A stretch of 64,000 bases of DNA from Tolypothrix campylonemoides VB511288 (GCA_000828075.3 JXCB02000039.1:23073-87072); one strand, 5' to 3'; shown: positions 24,563-34,754, counted from the first letter of the stretch. The notes: generated by a model from the letters alone, not told the origin. Made by a program: numbers and translations.

Positions 24563-25378
24563 TTAAAACTGTTTCCAAGCAGCAAGTACAGTGATAGGTA
24601 GCTCTTCGCTAAACTTTCCAGAGGGTTCGACCGATAGAAGAGTCTCTCTTAAATCAGCCTCAAATTTCTCGCGGTTTTCTCCTAAAAAAGATGGTAGACA
24701 GAAAGCTGTAGAGTAGAGATAGCCAAGATATGTGTCTATTGTCCAAGATTGTTGGTATTTGACTTCATACTTGGCTTGACGGAGGAAAGGTGAGTTAGCT
24801 AAGATTTCCTCATGGGAAACTTCTAGTGGTTGCCAAAGACCTTTGCCACCTTGACCTGTGCGTCGCTGTTCACCTAACCAGCGTTTGACAACGGAAATTG
24901 CTGTTTTTTTCCAAGGATGATCACTATTCCAAGGGTCTTCGTGGGTTTTGAGAATTGCAAGACCACCGTCGTTAGTTAGTAAGTTATATATGCGTTCCAG
25001 GACTAGCTCTCGCTGCATCCAATGAAAAGCACGTCCGATAGTTACTAGACGAAATTTACCTACAGCTAGAGAAATATTCTCTGCCCTGTCTTGTACCCAA
25101 CTAATATTTGTTGCTCCTACTGCTGCTGCTTGTCGTTGAGCTTCTTGAAGCATATTTGGATCGGGATCCAGACCGATAACTTCAGTAAAGCGATCGCGTA
25201 AAGGAATCGCAATCAAACCAGCACCGCAGCCCAAGTCTAGTAGTCTCCCTTGACCATTGAGTTGAAACTTCTGTGTCAGCAAATCAAATAAAACACTGGG
25301 ATATTTAGGTCTGTAACGAGCGTAATGCCAAGCTGCACCTTGAAATAATGTTGGATCGTAGGCAGGAATTGTTGTCAT
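24563..25378 (-). CDS. Class I SAM-dependent methyltransferase (UbiE-like)
   Basis: The 271-residue protein opens with FQGAAWHYARYRPKYP, a lid common in this group. Motif I is LLDLGCGAGLIAIPL (about residues 45-59), the strand 2 acid is in VIGLDPDPNML, WVQDRAENI follows, and RAFHWMQRE is the motif II region seen in AdoMet-dependent small-molecule methyltransferases. It sits between the permease and a binding-protein gene in a sulfonate block, an unusual partner. A thiol or sulfur-compound methylation is conceivable but not shown. Confidence 0.83.
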   Translation of the reverse strand: MTTIPAYDPTLFQGAAWHYARYRPKYPSVLFDLLTQKFQLNGQGRLLDLGCGAGLIAIPLRDRFTEVIGLDPDPNMLQEAQRQAAAVGATNISWVQDRAENISLAVGKFRLVTIGRAFHWMQRELVLERIYNLLTNDGGLAILKTHEDPWNSDHPWKKTAISVVKRWLGEQRRTGQGGKGLWQPLEVSHEEILANSPFLRQAKYEVKYQQSWTIDTYLGYLYSTAFCLPSFLGENREKFEADLRETLLSVEPSGKFSEELPITVLAAWKQF

Positions 25379-25412
25379 TTTGTCAGTTCCAAATCAGATT
25401 TTCTTAAGTTTT

Positions 25413-26480
25413 TTAAGGTTGTGGAGTCCAAACAGCATCTTTAATTTGTACAGTTTTAGGAATCAATTTGAGTTGAAAAAAGAGGTCTGCCATTTCCTGT
25501 TGTTCTTTCACAATTTGGTTATTCATATAAACTACACCAAAATTGGGGCGTCTTTCAAATGTCCATTCCCAGTTTTCGGCTTTAACGCCTGTTGCTGTTT
25601 CCAAAATTCTTGCACTTTCTTTCCTATTACGTTTTGCCCACTCTTCATCTTTTTTCTGCTCATCGATAATTGCTTTTACCAACTGTGGATTTTTGCTCAC
25701 AAAAGAGCGAGTGGCAATAAAGTATGAACGCTGTTCTGCAACTTTTGCTCCATTAGCAAGAAGACGTACTTGTCCTGTCCGTTCCGCTTCTGCATAACGA
25801 GGATCGGAAGTGACCCAAGCATCAACATTCCCTCCTTCAAAAGCAGCGCGAGCGTCCGCAGGTAGCAGATAAACGGGCTGAATATCGTTAAGCGTGAGCT
25901 TTGCTGTACCTAACACTTTGACAATTAAATAATGTCCTGCTGTTCCTTTTCCGACAGCTACTTTTTTACCTTTTAAATCAGCAACCGTCCGAATGGAAGA
26001 TTTTTTTCTAACTAAAATTACCTGCCCTTTTCCATTAGGTAAACTGCTAGCAACATAAGTAACTGGTACACCTGCTGCTTGGGCAAAGATAGGAGGTGGT
26101 GCGCCTACAACTCCAATATCAACTGCATTAGCATTCATTGCCTCCATCATAGGAGGTCCTTGAGCAAATTCAATCCATTTCACACTCACCCCTGTAGGAG
26201 CAATTTTTTTTTCTAGGCTACCTCTAGCTTTAATTATGTTTAAAAAAGCTGTTCCTTTTTGGTAACCAATACGAACTTCTGTCTGTTGTTTGGAATTCTG
26301 TTTAGAATCACTGGAAACTTGTTCATTTTTTGTGTTTTGTGTGTTTTGGTTTTGGATCTTTGGATTATTTGGAGTGCTGTTTGCTTTTGATCCACTACTT
26401 GTAAAAGCCGTTGCTATGAGCAGTAAGTAAGCTGTAAATGATAGCGATCGCTTGAATTTGAGTAACTGTGAGCCAGCGCG
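25413..26480 (-). pseudogene. SsuA-like binding protein with no start codon and no lipobox cysteine
   Basis: The open frame from 26480 to 25413 encodes a nearly full-length binding protein: leader LLKFKRSLSFTAYLLLIA, an Asn/Gln-rich linker, TEVRIGYQKGTAFLNIIKAR, VKWIEFAQGPPMMEAMN, PPIFAQAAGVPVTYV and KKVAVGKGTAGHYLIV. No ATG, GTG or TTG lies before the leader; a TGA stands at 26481-26483. An ATG at 26588 with a strong GGTGGGAG site opens a 35-codon frame that runs into that stop. The lipobox position reads TAFTSSGS, with Ser for Cys. Initiation at the internal GTG 26189 would lose the first strand. It may be dead or expressed with a recoded start. Confidence 0.6.
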
Positions 26481-26600
26481 TCAAAAATCCAGTACTGAAC
26501 CGTGTGCGTATCCGCAGGATGTAGAAGAGTTTCCCGACAGAGGATGAGACTGTTGGGGTTCCCGAGGTAAACCTGTAATTGCAATCATTTTGCTCCCACC

Positions 26601-27464
26601 TCAAAACGGACGACTTCCAGCTAAACTCACCCGCTTCATAACTCGGCGCTGATTCGGATCAAATGCTTCCCGGTAATGTAATGTCGCCTGATTATCCCAG
26701 TAGACAATATCACCCACAGACCATTTGTGTTTGTAATAGAACTGGGGTTGATTGAGGTGCTGACGCAACTGTTCGATTAATTCTGCTCCTTCTTGTGGTT
26801 CTAAATCCACTACTTCCACTTCTGTGTCATAGTCTAGGTATAAAATCTTTTTGCCACTTTCAGGATGCGTCCGTACCAAAGGATGAGGGAAGACAGGACT
26901 AATAAGGGGAATACTTTTATCCAAACGATACTTAGAGCGCGGTGCGTTTCTGTCTCGCAAAAACGGATTGTAAGTAATCAACTGTAAATCAGCAATGCGC
27001 TCTTTAGTTGCATCATCTAACGTCTCGTATGCCAAATTAAGATTCAACCAATAAGTATCTCCGCCTTGAGTAGGGACTTCTAAAGCGTAAAGTAGCGAAC
27101 CACTAGAAGGGTAGGGAGTCCACTTGTGATCGGAATGGAAACCCAGTTCTCCAGTCCCTGTATAACCACCATCAACATTAGAAATAGGAATGACTACCGG
27201 AGTGACTCCTGGTTGAGAAGCTAGCACTGGAATGTCATCTGGTGGGACAAACAAAGAACCAAAATAGAAGGCAAAATTCAATAGCTGGTCTTCAGTAAGC
27301 TTTTGATTTTTAAAGATTAAGATGTGGTAGTCGCGTAGTGCTTGCTTTAACTGTAAGATGACGAGCGGTGCAACTAATTGGCTAGCATCAAGTCCCGTAA
27401 CTACGGCTCCCAAAGGTGCATTAAGAGGAGTGATTTTAAATTCAGTCAAAGTTAAAGTAGACAT
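26601..27464 (-). CDS. tauD: TauD/TfdA-family 2-oxoglutarate dioxygenase
   Basis: The 287-residue enzyme has the double-stranded β-helix metal triad: GFHSDHKW gives His110 and Asp112, ATLHYREAF gives His263, and Arg274 in PNQRR is placed to hold 2-oxoglutarate. The fold and the N-terminal GAVVTGLD match taurine dioxygenase, which hydroxylates the carbon bearing the sulfonate and releases sulfite and an aldehyde. Related alkylsulfatases share the same residues, so the substrate may be a sulfonate or a sulfate ester. It lies between two binding-protein genes on the minus strand and follows the SsuB-type ATPase, consistent with import and desulfonation in one operon. Confidence 0.88.
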   Translation of the reverse strand: MSTLTLTEFKITPLNAPLGAVVTGLDASQLVAPLVILQLKQALRDYHILIFKNQKLTEDQLLNFAFYFGSLFVPPDDIPVLASQPGVTPVVIPISNVDGGYTGTGELGFHSDHKWTPYPSSGSLLYALEVPTQGGDTYWLNLNLAYETLDDATKERIADLQLITYNPFLRDRNAPRSKYRLDKSIPLISPVFPHPLVRTHPESGKKILYLDYDTEVEVVDLEPQEGAELIEQLRQHLNQPQFYYKHKWSVGDIVYWDNQATLHYREAFDPNQRRVMKRVSLAGSRPF

Positions 27465-27641
27465 AATTTTATTTTAGTTAAAAATGGTATGTGGCAAGAC
27501 CAAGATTCATTAAATGTTCTTTATTTAGAAAAAATCCTACTATTTTTTTGCATGAATTCTAAGGAGTTAGGTTGGTCAGGTTCCCGACTTCTTCAACAAG
27601 TCGGGAATCTTGCGGCTCATCGAAATTCATGCCATGAACCA

Positions 27642-28733
27642 CTACTTTTTAGCAAGCACTTCCTTAGGAGTAATTTCGGCATATTGTGAGGGAGTCAAAA
27701 ACCCATCTCTCACATTCACTTTCTTGGGAATGAGTCCCAAGCTGTACCATTTATCTGCCACTTCTTGTTGCTTTTTAATGACTTTATCAGTAATTGGTCG
27801 CAAATCCCAATCGTATTTACTATGCATTTTTTCTAGTGTAGGTGCATCTATTTGTGTGGCTGAATTAAGTAATTGTGCAACTTCTTTTGAGTTACTTTTA
27901 CCCCAGATTTCTGCTTTTTGGAGTTCTTCTAAAAAAAGTTTGATGACTTCTGGGTGCTGTTGATAAAACTGCCTTGTTGTCGAGTAAAAGTTTCCAGTAT
28001 CTCTTAGATTTGCACCATCTATCAAAACACGACCTATCTTCTTCTGTTCAGTTCTGGTTACAAATGGTTCCCAAATAAACCAAGCATCTACTTTTCCTTG
28101 ACTAAAGGCTACATTGGCATCTGGTGGTGGTAGGTAAACTGATGAAACATCACTCAGTTTCAAACCTTCCTTTTCTAAGGCTTTAAGTAAGAGGTAATGA
28201 CCTATAGATGCCTTTTGAAAAGCAACTTTTTTGCCCTTTAAATCTTTAACACTCTTAATAGGAGAGTTGACGGAAACTAAAAGCGAAATTGATCTAGCGT
28301 TAGCAGAAGTCGTTGCTAGATAAACTAAGGGTGCTCCAGCTGCTTGTGAAAAAATAGGAGGTGATTCGGCTGTAGATGCAATATCAAGTCCACCTGCATT
28401 TAGGGCTTCTAGCTGTTGTGGTCCAGCCGCAAACTCGGGCCATTCTAGCCTATATCCAAGGGATTCTAATCTTTTTTCGAGAGTACCTTGTTTTTCTAAA
28501 ACTGCAAGTGCAGTTAATTGTTTAGAACGCACAATTCGTACTACTTTTTTGCCAGGTTGCGTTTGGTTCGTATTCGATGCGGCTGCTTGCTCTTGCTGCT
28601 GAATTTCACTTGCTGGTTTATTACAACCAAACAAGGTAGATAGTACAATGCTGTAACCAATAGCAAATAATAAGTAACGACGAGTGATGCGTGGGTTTTT
28701 CCAGATTTCAAATCTTGCTTTTAAAGTTTGCAT
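27642..28733 (-). CDS. SsuA-like sulfonate-binding lipoprotein
   Basis: The 363-residue protein has a leader ending in VLSTLFGC (lipobox, Cys near 36) and a Gln-rich linker. The ligand-binding fold contains VRIVRSKQLTALAVLEKQG, LEWPEFAAGPQQLEALNAG, SPPIFSQAAGAPLVYLA and GKKVAFQKASIGHYLLLKAL. The VWxxWEP-type hinge reads DAWFIWEPF. It is an ordinary full-length member of the family, anchored at the periplasmic face. It lies between the ATPase gene and tauD, the classic place for the principal binding protein of this transporter. Confidence 0.9.
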   Translation of the reverse strand: MQTLKARFEIWKNPRITRRYLLFAIGYSIVLSTLFGCNKPASEIQQQEQAAASNTNQTQPGKKVVRIVRSKQLTALAVLEKQGTLEKRLESLGYRLEWPEFAAGPQQLEALNAGGLDIASTAESPPIFSQAAGAPLVYLATTSANARSISLLVSVNSPIKSVKDLKGKKVAFQKASIGHYLLLKALEKEGLKLSDVSSVYLPPPDANVAFSQGKVDAWFIWEPFVTRTEQKKIGRVLIDGANLRDTGNFYSTTRQFYQQHPEVIKLFLEELQKAEIWGKSNSKEVAQLLNSATQIDAPTLEKMHSKYDWDLRPITDKVIKKQQEVADKWYSLGLIPKKVNVRDGFLTPSQYAEITPKEVLAKK

Positions 28734-28996
28734 AAATTGGCCTATTTGTTGCCATGTTTACTTATGCTAGGGAATTGTCAGATTATTTAAATTAACGAAC
28801 CCCAGAGGTGCACCAGAACACAGAGCAAGAAAGAACAGAAGGTTTCTTGCTAATGAAAGCGATCAACAATCTCAGTTTCACCTACTGACTCTAGATCATC
28901 CAAGAAGGCGGGGGAAATTCCTGGGTATATACATCAGTGTCCGCGTGCGCTCAGGCTCCGCTTTCTGTGATAATGTTTTCTCCAAGTTAATAGTTA

Positions 28997-29800
28997 CTAG
29001 CTAGAGAACTGATGAACAGTCTCTACCAATTCCTGATTGTTTTGCTGTTTACCTTGCTGTTTACCCATCACCCTTTGTAAAATCCTTTCCACAATTCGAG
29101 CAAATACCGCATCTCCTCTCAGTCGTGGACGTGGCAGAGAAATGTCAACATCCATGCCAATTTGACCGTCTTCAATCAAGATCACGCGGTCTGCAAGTAC
29201 TACTGCTTCTTCCACATCATGGGTAATTAATATTGCAGTAAAGCCCTGCTCCTGCCATAAACGCTCCATTAATTGCTGCATCTCAATTCGAGTCAGTGCG
29301 TCCAAGGCTCCAAGTGGTTCATCTAGAAGCAACAAAGAAGGCTTACTCGCTAAGGCTCTTGCCAACGCCACGCGTTGACGTTGTCCGCCAGAAAGGACGG
29401 CGGGCCATTCGTGCGATCGCTCTTCTAAACCAACTTCACGCAAAACTTGCAAAGCAGTTTGCTTGGTGTACACTTTTGAATTGGAACCTACCAAACCCAA
29501 CTCTACATTTGCCAGGACTCGCTGCCAAGGTAACAGACGTGCGTCTTGAAACATCATCCGTACCGCCGGATTAATCCGATGATGGGACTCGCCATTCAAA
29601 AACACTCCGCCGCCACTTGGCACATCTAGTCCCGCAATCAGGCGTAGCATCGTACTTTTACCGCACCCACTGCGACCGACAACTGCTACAAATTCTCCTG
29701 GCAATACGTCCAAATCAATGCCGTGCAAGACTGTTTTTCTTCCGAAGTCCTTCGTCAGCCCTTCGAGTCTTAAATGCATTCCACGCTGTTCAGATTTCAT
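28997..29800 (-). CDS. ssuB: SsuB-like sulfonate ABC transporter ATPase
   Basis: The protein of about 267 residues is a complete nucleotide-binding domain: Walker [10 protein letters not shown] (about residues 42-50), Q-loop [14 protein letters not shown], signature [15 protein letters not shown], Walker [13 protein letters not shown] and switch ITHDVEEAV. The DARLLPW Q-loop is typical of SsuB. ATG 29800 is preceded by a GGAGG eight bases upstream; a TTG at 29815 is in frame but unneeded. It is the only SsuB-type ATPase in the window and should energise the SsuC permease at 23444, with several binding proteins able to dock. Confidence 0.9.
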   Translation of the reverse strand: MKSEQRGMHLRLEGLTKDFGRKTVLHGIDLDVLPGEFVAVVGRSGCGKSTMLRLIAGLDVPSGGGVFLNGESHHRINPAVRMMFQDARLLPWQRVLANVELGLVGSNSKVYTKQTALQVLREVGLEERSHEWPAVLSGGQRQRVALARALASKPSLLLLDEPLGALDALTRIEMQQLMERLWQEQGFTAILITHDVEEAVVLADRVILIEDGQIGMDVDISLPRPRLRGDAVFARIVERILQRVMGKQQGKQQNNQELVETVHQFSS

Positions 29801-30351
29801 GTCAAAAACCTCCAAAACAAAGAGTTTATAATCATCACATCAGTATTACTAGTACTGAGTTATGACTCAAAAAACAGATATAATATGAATGATTTTCTCT
29901 TAAAGTTAAGTAAACACAACTTGCTGGTTTTAGGGCAACAACATTTCTAAAACTAACTTTTTTATGCAGCTACAGATACTACTTCGCCCTAGTGAGATAT
30001 CAATTGTTTCAAAAGTTAGAGATACAAGAATTTAAACTTGATTAAACTCCTTTTGTCTAATTTTGGAAAAACAAAATACGGTAAGTTAGTAGGTTTACAG
30101 TAAATTATCTTTCGTATATTGACATAGTTGCAGGTAAAAAGCAAGTACATTTTGTAAAAAAAAATTGCTATAACGGCAAAATTAATCGTATTTTTTACTA
30201 CAAAAAACTGCAAATGAACTTGTATATTTTGGCGTTGCATAATAAAGCGAATAATTCTTGTGGAGTAGGCATCCCGCCTACCCTTGAAATACAAAGAACC
30301 GCTCGTGTTGCCTTATGCCTACGGCACGACTCAACTGTACATCGGTATGAC
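29801..30351. other. Gap with motif site C
   Basis: No gene is seen. The DNA is AT-rich, contains TACGGTAA site C and, around 30100-30150, sequence related to that after site B near 22020. A promoter for the SsuB operon should lie in the first 150 bases. Confidence 0.45.
30077..30103 (+). promoter_or_regulatory. Recurrent TACGGTAA motif, site C
   Basis: TACGGTAA, 11 bases, then TACAGTAA: the clearest direct-repeat form of the motif. It lies upstream of the minus-strand SsuB gene, reading on the opposite strand. Confidence 0.5.
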
Positions 30352-30384
30352 CTAAGCCCTATGCCTAAAGGACATAGGGCTTAG
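30352..30384. repeat. Perfect 12-bp inverted repeat
   Basis: CTAAGCCCTATG at 30352-30363 and its exact complement at 30373-30384, with a nine-base loop. It adjoins the terminator hairpin of the nitroreductase gene and may add to termination. Confidence 0.7.
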
Positions 30385-30385
30385 C

Positions 30386-30414
30386 AAAAATCCCATCGAC
30401 TTTTAGCTGATGGG
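30386..30414 (-). terminator. Rho-independent terminator of the nitroreductase gene
   Basis: On the minus strand the stem CCCATC…GATGGG is followed by ATTTTTG, five bases after the stop of the gene ending at 30419. The preceding TTGACACTCCCAT also recalls IS200/IS605 ends, so a captured IS end could be acting as the terminator. Confidence 0.65.
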
Positions 30415-30418
30415 AGTG

Positions 30419-31246
30419 TCAATGAAGTAAAAAGCCAAGGTTCTGTAACGCCTCGCGTAATCTATCCCGTCCCGATAGAGACTTGGCAGAAGCAACTCGT
30501 TTAACAGAATGCTCTGACCAGTCACTGTCACTAGGAACATTCATCTGCTGTGAATTATAGAAGTCTTGCATGAGTTGGTCATAAAAGGCAATTCCGTTTT
30601 CTTGTTCTGCCAAATGATAGGTTTCTTGATGCAAAACAACTGATTGTGGTAAACGTGGCTTGACTACAGTATTTGCTGTTAGATCAGGATATCCAACGCA
30701 CAGTCCAAAGACGGCAAAAACATGAGGAGGTAAACCAAGTACTTGTGCTACTTCCTCTGGACGATTCCGCATCGCACCAATATACACCGTTCCTAAACCG
30801 AGAGACTCAGCTGCAATCACTGCGTTTTGTGCTGCTAAGGCTGCATCTACCACCGCCATCAAGAACATTTCCAAATAATCCAAACCTTCATGGGGTAATC
30901 CGCGACTTTCGGCAATATACGTCAGTCGCGCCAAATCAGCTAACCATACCAAAAACAGAGGACACTGACGAATGTGTACTTGATTATTCGCTAGTTGCGC
31001 TAGTTTTTCCTTGCGTTGTGGTTCTTCAACAGCTACTACACTCCAAGTTTGTAAATTAGAAGAAGTCGCCGCCGACTGCGCCGCCGCCACTAAAGTTTCT
31101 AGAGTTCCTGGAGGTAAAGGTTTGTCTGTATAAGCACGCACAGAACGGTGGGAGAGTAGGGTAGTGATGAAGTCACTCCAAGGAATCTCTGGATCAAAAG
31201 CATCAACTCCGTAGCGCTGTTTGAGTAACTCAGTAGGATTAGTCAT
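30419..31246 (-). CDS. Nitroreductase-family FMN oxidoreductase (NfsA-like)
   Basis: The 275-residue protein has the nitroreductase fold: FMN-binding SHRSVRAYTDKPLP near the N-terminus, QSAATSSNLQTWSVV for the phosphate and isoalloxazine, and AVIAAESLGLGTVYIGAMRNRP, the conserved strand at the dimer interface. The C-terminal extension matches NfsA-type NADPH enzymes. It may reduce quinones or nitro compounds; as a flavoprotein that handles FMN it could also supply reduced flavin to the monooxygenases at 41-51 kb, inferred only. ATG 31246 is used; a TTG at 31267 is in frame. It follows a binding-protein gene by 57 bases. Confidence 0.83.
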   Translation of the reverse strand: MTNPTELLKQRYGVDAFDPEIPWSDFITTLLSHRSVRAYTDKPLPPGTLETLVAAAQSAATSSNLQTWSVVAVEEPQRKEKLAQLANNQVHIRQCPLFLVWLADLARLTYIAESRGLPHEGLDYLEMFLMAVVDAALAAQNAVIAAESLGLGTVYIGAMRNRPEEVAQVLGLPPHVFAVFGLCVGYPDLTANTVVKPRLPQSVVLHQETYHLAEQENGIAFYDQLMQDFYNSQQMNVPSDSDWSEHSVKRVASAKSLSGRDRLREALQNLGFLLH

Positions 31247-31303
31247 AAGTGATTGAGTAGAAATCAAAGCACCTTTTTAAAATAACAATCCACCACTCAC
31301 GAT

Positions 31304-32407
31304 TTATATTTTTGGGGAAAAAGCAGCATATTGTTGTGGTGTCAGCATGGCATCCCGGACCTTAATTTGTTTAGGTATAAGTTTCAACTGATAAAATGTA
31401 TCAGCAACTTTTTGTTGTTCCGCAATCAAGTTTTCATTAATCGGCACAACACCAAACTTTTTCCTCTGAGTTGCCCTTTTCATAATATCTAAATCTATTC
31501 CCAAAGCTGGGGCTAGAGTTGCTGCTACTTGATCTTTATTCTTGTTAGACCAATCATCTAGCTTTTTAATTTCTTCTAGTACTGACTTAATAATTTGTGG
31601 ATTCTCAGTGGCAAATGTCCGACTAGCTAGATAATATCCTCCTTGATTAGTAATTTTTGCCCCATCAATTAAAACACGAGCATTGGCAGATTTTTCTGCG
31701 GCTGCATAAAAGGGGTCCCAAATAACCCACGCATCTAAACTACCTTTGACAAAAGCAGCGCGTGCATCTGCTGGTGGTAAATACACAGGTTGAATATCAC
31801 TGTATTTCAATCCAGATTTTTCTAAAATTTTCAGGAGTAGATAATGGGCGCTTGAACCTTTTTGAAAAGCAATTTTTTTACCTTTTAGGTCAGTCACTGA
31901 TTTGATGGGAGAATTCTTAGGGACTAGAACTGCTGAACCGGCTGGAGTAGGTGCGATTCCTGCGATGTAAGTGATATTTGCTCCTGCTGCTTGGGCAAAA
32001 ATTGGTGGAGATTCCCCCGCATGACCAAAGTCAATACTCCCTACGTTCATAGCTTCTAATAATTGGGGTCCTGCTTGAAATTCTATCCACTTAACGTCCA
32101 CTCCCTCTGGCTTTAAACGTTTTTCTAAAACACCTTTTGCTTTGATGAGAATTGCTGATTTTTGATAACCAAATCTCAAAACCGAGGCTTTTTGTGCAAT
32201 TAACTGACTAGTAGGAATAGAAGCATTGGCTAGATGAGTATTTGTAAAAATCGGTGAAATGCAAGCTGCAAATAACAAGCTGAGGCACACACCAGTCAGA
32301 AATGCTCCGGCAATAGAAACAGGAATGATAGAGAAGAGCTTTGTATGACTATGACCGTTGAAGAATCGGGATTTTAGTGATGATATCCACTTTGCTAAAT
32401 TCTGCAT
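31304..32407 (-). CDS. SsuA-like sulfonate-binding lipoprotein
   Basis: The 367-residue protein has a long cytoplasmic N-terminus, a hydrophobic leader and lipobox LLFAAC. The binding domain shows LRFGYQKSAILIKAKGVLEKR, VKWIEFQAGPQLLEAMNVG, SPPIFAQAAGANITYI and GKKIAFQKGSSAHYLLLKIL, with DAWVIWDPF at the hinge. It is most similar within the window to 56726-57796 and 5247-6311. It lies 41 bases downstream of the porin gene, so outer-membrane entry and periplasmic capture are encoded together. Confidence 0.9.
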   Translation of the reverse strand: MQNLAKWISSLKSRFFNGHSHTKLFSIIPVSIAGAFLTGVCLSLLFAACISPIFTNTHLANASIPTSQLIAQKASVLRFGYQKSAILIKAKGVLEKRLKPEGVDVKWIEFQAGPQLLEAMNVGSIDFGHAGESPPIFAQAAGANITYIAGIAPTPAGSAVLVPKNSPIKSVTDLKGKKIAFQKGSSAHYLLLKILEKSGLKYSDIQPVYLPPADARAAFVKGSLDAWVIWDPFYAAAEKSANARVLIDGAKITNQGGYYLASRTFATENPQIIKSVLEEIKKLDDWSNKNKDQVAATLAPALGIDLDIMKRATQRKKFGVVPINENLIAEQQKVADTFYQLKLIPKQIKVRDAMLTPQQYAAFSPKI

Positions 32408-32448
32408 ATCATTTGACTCCTTAATAACTTTGTTGTGATTGGTGGTAT

Positions 32449-34209
32449 TTAGAAAGTAAAACTTGTACGAAGAACACCTACCAAAATTGGATCATTGTTG
32501 GCATTATGTTCTGGCTTGGTAATCAGGTAAACAATTGGCGTAATTCGGATGTTGTTATTTACCCGAAAAGTATAGAAAGTTTCGATGTGTAAAGATGTGT
32601 CAGGGTCTTCTCGTTGTTGTCCAGCTAATCTGAAATCATTACTGGTAACTTTCGGCGGAATACCAATATTAATGCCACCCAGATTCCCTTTCTGAAATAA
32701 ATCTGGAAAGGACAAAGCTAGCGCACCATTGATAATAGTCGCATCATTGTCACCCCCAACTTCTTGATGCGCTAGCGTGTAACCAAACCATCCACCTAAA
32801 GTAAAGCGCTGGCTAACTTTCCAGCTAAATTGCAGTCCAAAATTATTGGATGTGGTAGCATTTTGCCCAAAAGGATTTCGCGCAAAAGCGCTACCTGTTC
32901 CCCCAGTAAGATTATTACCAGAATTTGTCGTCAGGTATTTGCGTGTATAGGTTAGACCAAGATCTAATTCTTTACTGGGTGAAAAGGTGACTTGGGCGAT
33001 CGCCGCAAAGGTACTTTTGAAAAGCCCACTCTCAGGTCTATTAGCCTGAGGGTCATCTGCTATGTAAGCGACGTGTGCTTGTAATTGATCGCTAAATTTA
33101 TATGCAATAGCTCCACCCGCACCATCAAAACCTGGTCGGTACACAGTCGGGTTAAACTGTCCAAACCGGGAAAAACCACCCTGATATGGATTACCATTCA
33201 ACGAGTTTAACGTCGGGACATAAACTGGGAAATTGAGTGTCCTTGGACCTATCCAAAAAGTGAGTTTTTGACCAACTGGAAAACGATAGTATAAGTTTTC
33301 CACATACAGGTCACTATTCCCAAAAGTCGATGCATCCAACGCAAAGCGGGTCATAGCGGTTCCCGTACTTGCTGTCAAATTAGGAATATTGTCTGCTCGT
33401 AATGTAGCTACTAGTTGGTCTTGACCAGTAAAGCTGCTTTGAAGCGAAAGCCTAGTAAGGTAACCAAAAAAGGTGCTACTAGTATCCTTTGTATCATTCG
33501 CGGGGGTGTTGTTCGGGCGATCTCCAAAAGTATCAGCGACTACGAAAACTGCATTACCTACCAGTTTAGTCGTCGTTGAAAACTGATTTGCCTCGACTTG
33601 TGCTGTCTTGGCTTCTAAGTTATCTATTCTTCCTGCTAATTTGGCAAGTTCTGGACGAAATTCCTCAGTCAATCGCTGTATCGTAGCTAAATCTTCCTTA
33701 GTTGCCAAATCTGCTGTTCCTGCTGCAATCAGTGTATTAACTTGGTCTAAGCACGCATTCAAACCCGCCGCAAATTCATAGCGTGTTAAGGCACGATTTC
33801 CGCGATAGGTACTGTTAGGGTAGCCGACAATACAACCATAACGCTCAACCAAGGACTGGAGTGCTTGAAATGCCCAATCTGTGGGTTGCACATCAGAAAG
33901 CTCAGAAACAGATGGGATTGATGGCTTTGATGATGGTTGTGTAGGCGCAGTAGGTGTTATCTGTGGTAAATTTTGCGAGATTAACTGATTTTTTCGTACT
34001 ATTTTTGACTCTTTTATTGAAGAATCAAATGACTTAAGTAATTCTGGATCACGAATATCAGGATGAAATTCTGAAGGTGTTTCTTGTCCAAAAGCTTTTG
34101 CATTGGCTACTAATAAAACCAGCACCAAAAATATCGGTAGAGTCCGTAAGAAATCCCACAAAGTTTTTTTCATTTTGCTATTGTCACCTAAGTCGGTCTG
34201 GCATTTCAT
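32449..34209 (-). CDS. SLH-domain outer-membrane porin (OprB/iron-uptake porin type)
   Basis: The 586-residue protein has a signal sequence (FLRTLPIFLVLVLLVANAKA), a proline-rich linker and an S-layer homology domain (about residues 95-150: VSELSDVQPTDWAFQAL … YGCIVGYP … RALTRYEFAAGL). A coiled coil (LTEEFRPELAKLAGRIDNLEAK) and a β-barrel ending in VLRTSFTF, with the terminal aromatic expected by the BAM machinery, follow. The SLH domain binds peptidoglycan-linked polymer and the barrel forms the pore; this design is standard in cyanobacteria. ATG 34209 has GGAG nine bases upstream; 34173 (MKKTLWDF) is an alternative. First gene of the minus-strand uptake block. Confidence 0.88.
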   Translation of the reverse strand: MKCQTDLGDNSKMKKTLWDFLRTLPIFLVLVLLVANAKAFGQETPSEFHPDIRDPELLKSFDSSIKESKIVRKNQLISQNLPQITPTAPTQPSSKPSIPSVSELSDVQPTDWAFQALQSLVERYGCIVGYPNSTYRGNRALTRYEFAAGLNACLDQVNTLIAAGTADLATKEDLATIQRLTEEFRPELAKLAGRIDNLEAKTAQVEANQFSTTTKLVGNAVFVVADTFGDRPNNTPANDTKDTSSTFFGYLTRLSLQSSFTGQDQLVATLRADNIPNLTASTGTAMTRFALDASTFGNSDLYVENLYYRFPVGQKLTFWIGPRTLNFPVYVPTLNSLNGNPYQGGFSRFGQFNPTVYRPGFDGAGGAIAYKFSDQLQAHVAYIADDPQANRPESGLFKSTFAAIAQVTFSPSKELDLGLTYTRKYLTTNSGNNLTGGTGSAFARNPFGQNATTSNNFGLQFSWKVSQRFTLGGWFGYTLAHQEVGGDNDATIINGALALSFPDLFQKGNLGGINIGIPPKVTSNDFRLAGQQREDPDTSLHIETFYTFRVNNNIRITPIVYLITKPEHNANNDPILVGVLRTSFTF

Positions 34210-34491
34210 GCTCTGTATCTCCACAGAAGCCAGCCAGATAAAATGCAAGTCTTGAGTGTTAACCAAATATTGCGTGAGTGATCTAAAAATTCTCAAATCG
34301 CGTTGCTACTGCTCATCACTACTACAAACTGTAGTGGCTACAACAAAGGAAGTTGTGGCAAGCGTTGCTCCTTTGCAGGAGGCAAAGGAGGAAACCTCCG
34401 CACCCCTACGGAAAGCCCGTCCGCGTCTACAGGCTTCTCGCTGTAATCCACAGCAAAAACTACTTATTTGGAAGGAACACAATGAATTTTG

Positions 34492-34527
34492 ATATAAAAT
34501 ACGGTAAACTTGTCAATTTTAAGTATC
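34492..34527 (+). promoter_or_regulatory. Recurrent TACGGTAA motif, site D
   Basis: ATAAAATACGGTAAACTTG with core 34500-34507, reading toward the flavoprotein gene at 35216 and away from the porin gene. The downstream half is diverged (TTTTAAGTA). Confidence 0.5.
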
Positions 34528-34754
34528 TTAATTCTACTAGATAGGAGCATTTCACAAAAACTGTAACCAAGAAAGTCTTTTAGATTACATTTTGCTATAA
34601 GTTTTGTTAATAAAAATATATTGTCTACTTAATATAATAAATATCTAATAATGTAAAGTTAATATTAGCTCCGGTAAGACGATAGATATTTAGTAAATTA
34701 TGAAACATTGTATCGAGGCTAAATAACTTAGGAAGTGTGGGGAAGGGCGATCAG

